DNA of 61,731 nucleotides from NCBI GenBank assembly GCA_005223045.1, contig NJBM01000009.1:1-61731 (forward strand). Reading direction: 5' to 3'. The notes under the pieces were generated by a model, which made no database searches, was not told where the DNA came from, and saw only the letters and a program-made list of their open reading frames with translations. Both the position numbers and the translations under genes were made by a program. Positions 26,007-33,729 of the stretch are shown here, piece after piece. The DNA is from Planctomycetes bacterium B3_Pla (GTDB lineage Bacteria; Planctomycetota; Phycisphaerae; Sedimentisphaerales; Anaerobacaceae). Numbering within the stretch: position 1 is the first letter of the stretch; each line of letters starts with the position of its first letter.

Positions 26007-28643
26007 ATGAAGCGAAAGAACCTGTTTTATTTCTCATTTGTCTTGCACATCGTATTTCTATTGATGAGCCCCGGCTGTTCTATTGCCGCACAGGTACAGG
26101 AGCCGGAAGCGCTGATCGGGCACCAGGTCGGGGCCGATTATAAGCTTGCTCGCTATGAAAAAATTCGGGAGTATTTTCAACATGTTGCGGACAATTCCCG
26201 CCGGGTGAATGTGCGCGAGATTGGCGTGACGACCGAAGGGCGGGATATGTTCATAGCCGAGATTACGGATGATGCCTCGCCGGCACTAATCGAGAAGGCG
26301 ATGACGAGCCAAAAGCAGATTGCCGACCCGCGATTGATTAAGGACGACCGGCATGAACAGGAGCTCATTGCAAACGCCAAGGTTGTCGTGCTGGTGAACT
26401 GCAATCTGCATTCTACGGAGATCGCCTCCAGCCAGATGGCAATGGAGCTGCTTTATGACTTAGCGACCGGAACATCACCCGAAATCGAGGAAATACTCAA
26501 GCGCACCGTGATCGTGCTGATACCGAGCGCCAATCCGGATGGGCTTGACAAGGTCATCGACTGGTACGAACGCTCGTTGGGAAAGCCCTGGGAGGGTACG
26601 GGGATGCCGTGGCTCTATCAAAAATATGCCGGCCACGACAATAACCGGGACTGGTTCATGCTCAACCTGACCGAGACCAGGCTTGTTACGCGGGTGATCT
26701 ACAAGCAATGGCTGCCCAACATCCTCTATGATATTCACCAGATGGGCAATTCGGGGGCAAGGCTTTTTGTGCCGCCCTTCTTCGATCCGAAGAATCCGAA
26801 CGTTCATCCGCTCAACGATCACATGATGATGATCATCGGCGGACACATGGGAGCGGCGCTGAGCCGGGCGGGCAAGAAGGGCATTCTCAACAGTGCGATG
26901 TACGACAACTGGTGGCAGGGCGGATTTCGCACGACAGCGTACCGGCACAATATAACGGGATTGCTCACCGAAGCGGCGAGCGTGCTCATCGCCTCGCCCA
27001 TTTTCCAGCGCAAGAGCGAATTGACCGGGAGCAGGCGGGGCATGCCCAATTACGCCATCGCGACGAACTTCCCCGATCCCTGGCCCGGCGGGTGGTGGCG
27101 GCTGCGCGATATCGTTGAATACGAAAAGATCGCCTGTATGAGCCTGTTTACACTGACGGCGCGGTATCACGATCTTGTCAAGAGCAACACGATCAAGCAG
27201 GCTCGCGATGCAATCCAGCGGGGCGGGAGCGAGCCGCCTTTCGCGTGGTTGGTCCCTCCCGATCAGGTCGATGCGCAGACGGCGACGGAGATGCTCTCGA
27301 TTCTGCACGCTACGGGCATCGAGGTCCATCGGGCGCAGGAGGAATTCACCGCCGACGGCGTCCCGTACCCTGCCGGTACTTATATCCTCTACTGCGCGCA
27401 GCCTTACCGTGCCCATCTGAACGACATGATGGAACGGCAGGTGTACCCGAATCGGTCGAGCTACCCCGGCGGGCCGCCCGAGGCCCCGTACGATACGGCA
27501 GGTTGGACGCTGCCCTTGCAGATGGGCGTGCGCAGCGTCAGCGTAAATCAGCCGTTTGAATGCCGGGCGAGAGAGCTGGAGACAGTGGCACTGCCGGCAG
27601 GCAAGGTGGCAGAGGCGTCGGATGATATCCGGGGTTATGTGGTGCGGGCCGGCGCCAATGACAACTATCGCTTAGCCAACCGATTGTTTAAGGCGGGCAT
27701 CCGGTTTCAGATGATTTCTTCGCCGAGCCGATGGAAAGGCACACCCGGCAACGAAATGCCCCGCGGTTCTCTTTTCATACCTGATGCAAACGGAGCAGCT
27801 CCGAAACTTCTTGTGGGAATTTCCACGGAACTGATCGGCGTAGGGCAGGGATATCCGGAAAAGACGGCTGCGTTTCGGGATGTGTCGCCGCCGCGTTTGG
27901 GACTTTACCAGCCCTGGACGGCGAGCAAAGACGAGGGCTGGACCCGGCTGGTATTGGATAATTTCGAGTTTGCTTATACTTCCGTGCACAACGCCGAAAT
28001 TCGTGCCGGGAACCTGAGAGAACGGTACGACTGCCTTGTTCTGCCGTCTGTCAGCTCCAGTTCGATTATCAAAGGCCGGGCTGTTGATACTACTGAACCT
28101 CAGTATGTGGGCGGTATCGGCTCGGAGGGAATCGTCACGCTGCAAGACTTTGTGCAGGACGGGGGGGCATTGGTCTGCATAGACCGCTCGTGCAATCTTC
28201 CGATAGGTAATTTCAATATCCCCGTTCGCAACGTTCTGGCCGGCAAATCGTCAAAGGACTTCTTCTGCCCAGGCTCCATCCTGCGCGTTTGGGTCGATCA
28301 AGAACATCCTGTCGGCTACGGCTGTCCCGAATGGATATCCGGATACTTCACCAGATCCCAGGCATTCGAATTGATCGAAGAGTCGAAAAAGGATGATAAG
28401 GACCGGCGGAGCCCTGATGTTCGTTTCCCCGCCCGTGTCGTCGCGCGATACTCGGATACGGTGCTGCTGGAGAGCGGGTGGATCAAAGGGGCGGAACTCA
28501 TCGCCGACAAGCCGGCGATTGTCGAAGTGCAGTACGGCAAGGGAAAAATCATCTTGTTAGGATTCGCAGTCCAACATCGCGGCCAGCCGCACGGAACCTT
28601 CCGCCTGCTGTTCAATTCAATTCTGGGCAGCGTTTTGAATTGA
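26007..28643 (+). CDS. Large secreted M14-family zinc carboxypeptidase
   Basis: The product has 878 residues. The signal peptide ends in a lipobox-like LLMSPGC, so it may be a lipoprotein. The M14 catalytic domain spans about 35-370. Zinc ligands are His135 and Glu138 (HSTE) and His244 (YDIHQMG), the substrate-binding block is SANPDG, and the catalytic Glu is probably Glu322 (LLTEAAS). The C-terminal 450 residues carry glutamine-amidotransferase-like strands (VLPSVSSSSIIKG, GALVCIDRS) typical of the large M14 proteins of unknown substrate. It probably trims peptides or cell-wall material in the periplasm. A GGGG lies 8 bases before the ATG. A paralogue is found at 43272-46148. Confidence 0.88.
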   Translation: MKRKNLFYFSFVLHIVFLLMSPGCSIAAQVQEPEALIGHQVGADYKLARYEKIREYFQHVADNSRRVNVREIGVTTEGRDMFIAEITDDASPALIEKAMTSQKQIADPRLIKDDRHEQELIANAKVVVLVNCNLHSTEIASSQMAMELLYDLATGTSPEIEEILKRTVIVLIPSANPDGLDKVIDWYERSLGKPWEGTGMPWLYQKYAGHDNNRDWFMLNLTETRLVTRVIYKQWLPNILYDIHQMGNSGARLFVPPFFDPKNPNVHPLNDHMMMIIGGHMGAALSRAGKKGILNSAMYDNWWQGGFRTTAYRHNITGLLTEAASVLIASPIFQRKSELTGSRRGMPNYAIATNFPDPWPGGWWRLRDIVEYEKIACMSLFTLTARYHDLVKSNTIKQARDAIQRGGSEPPFAWLVPPDQVDAQTATEMLSILHATGIEVHRAQEEFTADGVPYPAGTYILYCAQPYRAHLNDMMERQVYPNRSSYPGGPPEAPYDTAGWTLPLQMGVRSVSVNQPFECRARELETVALPAGKVAEASDDIRGYVVRAGANDNYRLANRLFKAGIRFQMISSPSRWKGTPGNEMPRGSLFIPDANGAAPKLLVGISTELIGVGQGYPEKTAAFRDVSPPRLGLYQPWTASKDEGWTRLVLDNFEFAYTSVHNAEIRAGNLRERYDCLVLPSVSSSSIIKGRAVDTTEPQYVGGIGSEGIVTLQDFVQDGGALVCIDRSCNLPIGNFNIPVRNVLAGKSSKDFFCPGSILRVWVDQEHPVGYGCPEWISGYFTRSQAFELIEESKKDDKDRRSPDVRFPARVVARYSDTVLLESGWIKGAELIADKPAIVEVQYGKGKIILLGFAVQHRGQPHGTFRLLFNSILGSVLN

Positions 28644-28670
28644 GAATTTTGAATTTAGAATTCTCAATTC
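28637..28670. terminator. AT-rich hairpin between convergent genes
   Basis: GAATTGAGAATT pairs with AATTCTCAATTC over a 10-nt loop, and further TCAATTC copies follow. It overlaps the M14 stop codon and lies just before the convergent pseudopilin stop, so it could serve as a terminator for both directions. Confidence 0.4.
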
Positions 28671-28677
28671 TCAATTC

Positions 28678-29424
28678 TCAATTCTTACCGAGCGGGTCGT
28701 AATAGCGCTTAGGTATTTCCGTTCCCAACGTCTCGTTGATGGTTGTGACGTGTCCGTCCAGCCAGAGACAATTGAGTTTTCCGCCTGTCTCAGTGTCGGA
28801 GTTGTTCTTTATGGCATGTCTGAAGATGCCGCGATACCAGTTCGTGCGGCCGCCGGTCCTGTAGTGATCGAAATTCCTGCCGCTCGAGTTGGCATAGAGC
28901 ATGTCGTTTCCATTCTCGATTCTCGGCTCCATGTGGTCGTGAGCGACGACAACTTCCGAATGCCGCAGGATTGAGGTGGCTCTTTCCTTGGTGAGCCAGC
29001 CGTTCATGGAAAACGCCGCGTTGTCCACTTCGCCGCTGGTATACAGCATTTCCTGTGCCACCATCTGAGAGAAGTTCTTGAAGCTCGGACACCCGAACAG
29101 CTTCGGCTCCTTTACATAGTCATGGTAAATGACGCCCCAGTATGAGCGATCGTCGCGTGCCGTGAGCAATCTTCCGCTGGAGTTGTACCAGAGATGCCCG
29201 TTACAGGGGCCCGAATGCGTGTGGAAGTCGGGCATCGTCTGTTCGTTATCGTCCAGATACATCACAATGGCCAGGCCCACGCTCTTGAGGTTGCCCCGGC
29301 AAACTTGTTCGCGCGCCTGCTCCTTTACTCTCTGCAAAGCCGGCATCAGGATCGCCAGCAGCAACGCGATAATAGCGATTACTACCAAAAGTTCGATTAA
29401 CGTAAAGGCCTTTTTCCTGTACAT
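28678..29424 (-). CDS. Type II/IV pseudopilin-like protein with H-x-DG end
   Basis: The product has 248 residues. The N terminus [22 protein letters not shown] is a classic prepilin leader and helix, cleaved by a prepilin peptidase before the Phe, with Glu5 retained. The C terminus has [11 protein letters not shown], the WxDGHV end found in the expanded planctomycete pseudopilin families, including DUF1559-like ones. The middle holds conserved Cys residues that may pair. The start at 29424 is favoured by AGGAAGG upstream and by the leader; an in-frame start at 29469 adds 15 residues. There are no secretion-apparatus genes nearby, as is normal for these scattered family members. Confidence 0.85.
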   Translation of the reverse strand: MYRKKAFTLIELLVVIAIIALLLAILMPALQRVKEQAREQVCRGNLKSVGLAIVMYLDDNEQTMPDFHTHSGPCNGHLWYNSSGRLLTARDDRSYWGVIYHDYVKEPKLFGCPSFKNFSQMVAQEMLYTSGEVDNAAFSMNGWLTKERATSILRHSEVVVAHDHMEPRIENGNDMLYANSSGRNFDHYRTGGRTNWYRGIFRHAIKNNSDTETGGKLNCLWLDGHVTTINETLGTEIPKRYYDPLGKN

Positions 29425-29664
29425 CGGGAATTCCTTCCTACAAAGTTCATATCTTGTTGACCGAATCAACGCTTGATTTGGCGATAACCGTTCGCGAACC
29501 CTCTAAACGTATTGAACCATAGACTCAACTCAAATACTCAGTTCCTGAGATTCCAATCACTTTATAACACATTTGAAGGTGTAAGCCAAGAAAAAAAGGC
29601 CTCTTTTTCAAGCGTGGAGCTGTATTTGTCCGAAAATAGCAGTAACGATTGTTTAGGATGAGTG
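29425..29664. other. Divergent intergenic region, 240 bases
   Basis: On the minus strand TTGGCT, then 17 bases, then TATAAA near 29565-29592, is a reasonable promoter for the pseudopilin gene. An AAAAAAAGGCCTCTTTTT inverted repeat lies at 29592-29609. Confidence 0.4.
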
Positions 29665-30093
29665 ATGTTTGAGCGTTTTACAGATCGCGGACGCAAGGTT
29701 ATGTCGCTGGCCAACGAACAGGCCCGGCGGTTTGGCCATAAGCTGATAGGGACCGAGTATATCCTGCTGGGCCTTCTCACCGAGGGCACCGGAACGGGTG
29801 CAACGATCCTGAAGAATCGCGGCGTTGATATAAAGGCGATGTTGACTGAGGTCGAGCAAATCCTAAAGCTCAAGGGTGAGCCTCAGCCGGCCTCAGAGGG
29901 CAATATCCCGGGCACGCCGCACGCCGTGAAGGTTATTGAGCATGCTATCGAGGAGGCCCGGGCGCTCAACCACGATCATATAGGGACCGAACATATCCTG
30001 CTGGGCCTGTTGCGCCAGACCGAGGGGGTAGCAAGCCAGGTCCTTGCGAATCTGGGCGTCAAGATTGAGGACGTGCGCTCGGATTTGGCGTAA
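29665..30093 (+). CDS. Stand-alone Clp repeat (ClpA/ClpC N-terminal) domain protein
   Basis: The product has 142 residues. It matches the ClpC N domain from its first residue: MFERFTDRGRKVMSLANEQA, then IGTEYILLGLL, and in the second repeat DHIGTEHILLGLLRQ. The protein ends after the second repeat, where full-length ClpC would enter its first AAA+ module. No AAA+ ATPase is encoded nearby, and the following sequence has no hint of one in any frame. Such free N domains may act as adaptors or decoys for ClpC; that is an inference. An AGGATGAG precedes the ATG; a GTG three bases upstream is also possible. Confidence 0.88.
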   Translation: MFERFTDRGRKVMSLANEQARRFGHKLIGTEYILLGLLTEGTGTGATILKNRGVDIKAMLTEVEQILKLKGEPQPASEGNIPGTPHAVKVIEHAIEEARALNHDHIGTEHILLGLLRQTEGVASQVLANLGVKIEDVRSDLA

Positions 30094-30269
30094 CTTTAAC
30101 CGGTTCTGACTGCGGTTTTCTTATCAGAATAGACTTGCATTCCCGGGTATTATTGAATGGACGAGAAGCTTCAAGGATTACCGATAAGGAAATCCGCGTT
30201 CAGAAAATAGAGTCCTGAGCGTGAATGAAGATCCTCGGCCGGACGCGAGATGCCGCCACGCAAATAGAA

Positions 30270-30458
30270 TCACTGGTCCTGAATGGCAAAGCTGGCCCCG
30301 TCATCGGTCGCAGGAATGTAAGCTCCTATCGGGCACAGCACCTTACTGTCCTGATTGCAGCGTACAATAGTTTTCCACAGAGAATCGAGGCTCTCTTTTT
30401 CGTGTTCGCTTTCCGGGATCATTTTGATCCTTGTCGGGCTTTCAATCGAGATTTTCAT
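30270..30458 (-). CDS. Small protein (62 aa), unknown function
   Basis: It is a short acidic/basic mixed protein that starts MKISIESPTRIKM, with two cysteines in the middle. AAAGGAA lies eight bases before the ATG, a good binding site. It follows the 50-residue gene by 13 bases on the same strand, so the two should be cotranscribed. No family is recognised. Confidence 0.6.
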   Translation of the reverse strand: MKISIESPTRIKMIPESEHEKESLDSLWKTIVRCNQDSKVLCPIGAYIPATDDGASFAIQDQ

Positions 30459-30471
30459 GTCATCGTTCCTT

Positions 30472-30624
30472 TCAACTTGCGGTTGTCAATCCTGTCTTCT
30501 GTCTTACTACGCCGACTCTGGACACAGGGTTCACTTCCACCACGCCGCTTGGCCCCAACGTCGGGATCGCCAACAGCGAGAAGTCCAATTCCAAGTCATT
30601 GCCGACAAAGTGAGTATCTGACAT
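30472..30624 (-). CDS. Small protein (50 aa), unknown function
   Basis: It starts MSDTHFVGNDLELDF and ends in VVRQKTGLTTAS. The frame stays open upstream to 30936, but AAGGGA lies 6 bases before the ATG at 30624, which decides the start. It lacks a signal peptide or membrane span. It is the first of two tiny cotranscribed genes, divergent from the channel/nucleotidyltransferase cassette with 225 bases between. Function unknown. Confidence 0.55.
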   Translation of the reverse strand: MSDTHFVGNDLELDFSLLAIPTLGPSGVVEVNPVSRVGVVRQKTGLTTAS

Positions 30625-30634
30625 AATTTTTCCC

Positions 30635-30663
30635 TTGACAATATTCCCCCGGCGGAGTACATA
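30635..30663 (+). promoter_or_regulatory. Weak candidate promoter for the cassette
   Basis: TTGACA (30635-30640), 17 bases, then TACATA (30658-30663). The -35 box is perfect, the -10 box poor. It would give a leader of about 180 bases ahead of the gene at 30850. Confidence 0.35.
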
Positions 30664-30849
30664 TCTTGTTGGCGTGCGGAGAGATTTTGAGTTCTTCGAC
30701 GCTGCGAAACTATTGGTAGGCGGAATCGGTCTGACCATGATGGTGACAGAGACGGAGTCCAGATATACACCCTGAAGACCGCACATAGAGAGAATCGTTA
30801 GCAGCCTCCAAATGCATGATCCTTCAGAATCGGATACGGACAGAACAGA

Positions 30850-31719
30850 ATGCCCAAGAAAAAACAACACAGTCTCCCTGAGGTCACCGCTTCTGCTGAA
30901 AATAGACTCTTTGTTGATTCTAACCATCCCAATCACACGGCGAAGGATATTACGTTTAAGCGGTGCATGTTCGTTCGTGTAGGTTTGAAGAATGCCACAT
31001 TAGTCAAGCTGATATTCCACCGTTGTGTATTTGAAGACTGCTATTTACGTGGAGTCAAATTTCAGAATGTGGATTTTACAGGTTCTACGTTTAAAGAATG
31101 CAATTTAGAGCGTACAAGAATGGACTCATGTGGTTTTAGATATGCCCGCTTTTCTAAATGCTTACTTAATTATGATGAAATCCTTCACTCACTCCCCACA
31201 GAGCCTAACCTAGCAATTGGCCTTCTAAAATCATTAAGATGCAATGCTATTGAGATGGGCAACAAAGATATTGCCGATAGGCTCTTGTCTCGCCAGATAG
31301 ACATAGAACAACAAGATCTCCGAAAACAAATATGGGGACCAACAGAATACTACAAAGAACATTATAAAGGTGTTGACCGATTACTCAGTCTTTTGAAACT
31401 TGTCAGGCTGCGAATTTCGGGCTTATTCTGGGGCCACGGCTTACGAATAATGAGGCTTTTCATAAGTGCAGTGCTTTTAATAGTGTTGTTTGCTTCATTG
31501 TATCAATTCTTCGGCACATTCACTAAGGCAAATGAGATTGTGCAAAACAATTTCCCAATGTCTCTCTATTTAAGTACCGTAACATTCACAACACTAGGCC
31601 ATCCAGCCTATTCTCCTAACACAACATTTACATACATATTGTGTGCCTTTGAGAGTATTCTGGGCGTTGTATATCTGGGCTTTCTCGTGGCGGCACTGTA
31701 CAGGAAACTATCTAGGTGA
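30850..31719 (+). CDS. Pentapeptide-repeat protein with a C-terminal two-helix ion-channel-like domain
   Basis: The product has 289 residues. Residues about 30-110 are pentapeptide-type repeats with the A(D/N)LXX-like spacing (FKRCMFVRVGLKNATL, FEDCYLRGVKFQNVDF, FKECNLERTRM), giving a right-handed beta helix. A helical linker follows. From about 195 come a membrane helix (LFISAVLLIVLFASLYQFF), a pore-loop-like stretch STVTFTTLGHP and a second helix (ILGVVYLGFLVAALY). This is the helix-loop-helix layout of Ion_trans_2 potassium channels. The filter reads TTLGH where K+ channels usually have TxGYG, so selectivity is doubtful. No ribosome binding site is clear. Base use is more AT-rich than the flanks. 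It overlaps the next gene by four bases (GTGA), so translation is coupled. Confidence 0.75.
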   Translation: MPKKKQHSLPEVTASAENRLFVDSNHPNHTAKDITFKRCMFVRVGLKNATLVKLIFHRCVFEDCYLRGVKFQNVDFTGSTFKECNLERTRMDSCGFRYARFSKCLLNYDEILHSLPTEPNLAIGLLKSLRCNAIEMGNKDIADRLLSRQIDIEQQDLRKQIWGPTEYYKEHYKGVDRLLSLLKLVRLRISGLFWGHGLRIMRLFISAVLLIVLFASLYQFFGTFTKANEIVQNNFPMSLYLSTVTFTTLGHPAYSPNTTFTYILCAFESILGVVYLGFLVAALYRKLSR

Positions 31720-32420
31720 ACTTTTCCCTTCTTGAGAATAATCCCAGCATAATTGCGGTTGTCCTTTTTGGTTCTCAGGCTAGAAATGATTCTGATGACT
31801 ATTCGGACAAAGATATTTTTGTATTGTGCAGTTGCGCTGACATTGTGGAGCTCGTGAAGATCAAGAAGCATTATGGCAAAGTATATGCAGGTTCCTCCAT
31901 AGGATTATGTTGCTATCGAAGGGTCGATGCCGAAGCTATGGCCAATACAGGTTCTTTATTCATGTGGCATCTAAAACTTCAAGGTAGGATAGTCTTCTCC
32001 AAGCATCACATATTCGAAGATATATTAGATAGGCTCAAGCCATATAGCAAATATAACACAGACCTTCTTTATTACAGGGAACTTCTGACTGATGTTGTTG
32101 ATAGTTATGATAAGCGGTTCACACTAAGCGAATTCGACATGTCTGTTTTGTTCACGATAGCCCGCAATATCTGCATTTTACTTTGTCATTCCCTTGGCAA
32201 TCCCAAGTTTGGTCGTTCAAATGCCTATTTATATGTTCAGTCAGTGTACAAAGATGTGTTCCCTCTGGATGACTGGATTTATCCATTCCTCTGCTCACAG
32301 AAGCTACTTTACGAACGTGCGATTGACACCAACCGGGACGAAGTCGATAACTGCTCACATCGCGTTATTATTGGTCAAATACAGAGTCTATTGGAATTTG
32401 CCGAGACAAAATGCATATGA
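31716..32420 (+). CDS. Pol-beta superfamily nucleotidyltransferase (MNT-like)
   Basis: The product has 234 residues. Residues 15-40 hold VVLFGSQARNDSDDYSDKDI, that is GS-x10-D-x-D, the metal-binding signature of minimal nucleotidyltransferases. The C-terminal half is helical, with ARNICILLCH and NPKFGRSNAYLYV, resembling the helical partner domain of such enzymes. These transfer a nucleotide to a protein, RNA or small molecule; several act in toxin-antitoxin or phage-defence systems. The start is GTG at 31716, within the stop of the channel gene. The downstream gene begins 10 bases before its end. The tight overlaps say the three products are made together. Confidence 0.8.
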   Translation: MNFSLLENNPSIIAVVLFGSQARNDSDDYSDKDIFVLCSCADIVELVKIKKHYGKVYAGSSIGLCCYRRVDAEAMANTGSLFMWHLKLQGRIVFSKHHIFEDILDRLKPYSKYNTDLLYYRELLTDVVDSYDKRFTLSEFDMSVLFTIARNICILLCHSLGNPKFGRSNAYLYVQSVYKDVFPLDDWIYPFLCSQKLLYERAIDTNRDEVDNCSHRVIIGQIQSLLEFAETKCI

Positions 32421-32848
32421 AAGATTTGTTAAAGGATCTTGAAATAGAAGTTAGCACTCTGACCACCAAGCATCTTGGTCCTATTGGATTTGACTATCGA
32501 AGACGAACAAAGATTGAGAGAATGCTTTACCTTGTAGCAAAGGAGTTTTGTGCCGAAAAGCTTGATTATTCATTAAAAGGTCTTGGCAAGAGCCATTTGT
32601 GCACATTCCTAGAAAATACAAGCGAGCAACGAGGCAAGGAAAATGAGATTGAGTTTATAAGAGGAATATTTGAGATATCTGAAATTATCTGCGATATCTC
32701 TGGCAGTGATCCATACCTACAAGAGCAAAGGCTTGAAGAACTCGGTGGCTCTATAAGCAGAATGCTGGCGAACATTAGTAAGCGAGTAATGACACTAATC
32801 AACAGTTATGCCTTTGTGAATCAGAAAGATACAGAACGACATTCATAG
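32411..32848 (+). CDS. Helical protein (145 aa), third gene of the cassette
   Basis: The product is predicted to be all-helical, with charged heptad-like stretches (RTKIERMLYLVAKEF, EFIRGIFEISEIICD) and no signal or membrane segment. No enzyme motif is visible; I looked for the R-x4-6-H of HEPN nucleases and did not find it. It overlaps the nucleotidyltransferase gene by 10 bases (a second ATG at 32417 is also possible) and so is probably its partner. It could be a substrate, an antitoxin or a sensor for the enzyme. No family is recognised. Confidence 0.7.
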   Translation: MHMKDLLKDLEIEVSTLTTKHLGPIGFDYRRRTKIERMLYLVAKEFCAEKLDYSLKGLGKSHLCTFLENTSEQRGKENEIEFIRGIFEISEIICDISGSDPYLQEQRLEELGGSISRMLANISKRVMTLINSYAFVNQKDTERHS

Positions 32849-33012
32849 TAGCATCATATAGATATTGAGTTGGTATATGATCATTGTTCCCGTCTTTTTT
32901 GCCTGATTCTACCGCGGTTTGCCCCCCTTTGCAACACAATAGCGCCGGACGATAGCGTCAAGTATTATGTGTAAGTTTGATTTTGAGCTGCAAACTTCGA
33001 GTTGCGTTTTTT

Positions 33013-33327
33013 TCATTGCCCCGCGTGTGCAAGATGGCCTGCAGACATCAGCCTCTTGTCCTCATCCAGATGTTTGTGGCGAAGGAACAGTGAGTTGCGG
33101 TTGTGCCACAAGGTCCTTGCCGCTCTGTTTAGGCTGCACTGATGGATCCTTTTTCTGCCGTCAGACCAGTGAGACTCGCAATAGCTGCATACATCGAGGT
33201 GCCTGTCGTACCACCAAAGCTGGAAGCCGCCAAAGGACTTAAATCGGTCGCCCTTTATCCCGAAAACATTGCCGGCATAGAGTAGTTGTTTTATCTGGGT
33301 CTTGTCTTCGACACTGATCTTCTTCAT
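33013..33327 (-). CDS. Small Cys/His-rich cytoplasmic protein (104 aa)
   Basis: The product begins MKKISVEDKTQIKQLLYAGN. It has a Trp/Tyr-rich centre (GGFQLWWYDRHLD), then a possible zinc cluster VCSYCESHWSDG with a further His-Gln-Cys, and a His-rich C terminus. CxxC plus Cys/His fits a structural metal site. The start is firm, with CGGAGG seven to eight bases before the ATG. It faces the three-gene cassette convergently. No family is recognised. Confidence 0.6.
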   Translation of the reverse strand: MKKISVEDKTQIKQLLYAGNVFGIKGDRFKSFGGFQLWWYDRHLDVCSYCESHWSDGRKRIHQCSLNRAARTLWHNRNSLFLRHKHLDEDKRLMSAGHLAHAGQ

Positions 33328-33729
33328 CTTCAGATCCTCCGTGAAAAATTATCAGCGTTTTGAGCTAACCTGTCGGCACTCATCTACATAAGGCGTTTGC
33401 TCGGAAAAAGGTAACGTATTCTATCGAACCGTAGGGTGGGCTTTAGCCCACCGATCAACTTCTTGTTTATGTCTGATTTACGATTTGGGACTTCCCTGTA
33501 TTTAATATAGACGTATGAATATCCGGTTATATTACAAGTAATTTGCAAAAAAAAGGCCCAGATGCCCTCAATGGACCGTATTCCCGGCAAATGACGGCTG
33601 CGCGGACGAAAACACACGATCAAAACCGCCCGGCCATTCTCAACATGGCGCAGCCAGGTGAACAAGCGGCCCGGAGCCTTGAATTGTCCGAGCGGATTGA
33701 GTAGTATGCTGAAAAAAGGAGAACGTATT
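33328..33729. other. 402-base divergent intergenic region with a REP copy
   Basis: A REP-like hairpin lies at 33430-33452. TTTAATATAGACG and a long A run (AAAAAAAAGGCCC) near 33546 precede the DUF1080 gene and may be promoter elements. No gene is called. Confidence 0.45.
33430..33452. repeat. REP-like hairpin, variant copy
   Basis: GGTGGGCT-TT-AGCCCACC is a perfect stem preceded by GTAG. It shares the core with the hairpins around the RAYT gene 22 kb away. Confidence 0.75.

Noticed and set aside
31716..32420. CBASS-type cyclic-nucleotide synthase
   Set aside because: It is shorter than such enzymes and the motif context fits minimal nucleotidyltransferases better; kept only as a remote option.
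32411..32848. HEPN toxin as identity of the third cassette protein
   Set aside because: No R-x4-6-H motif is present.
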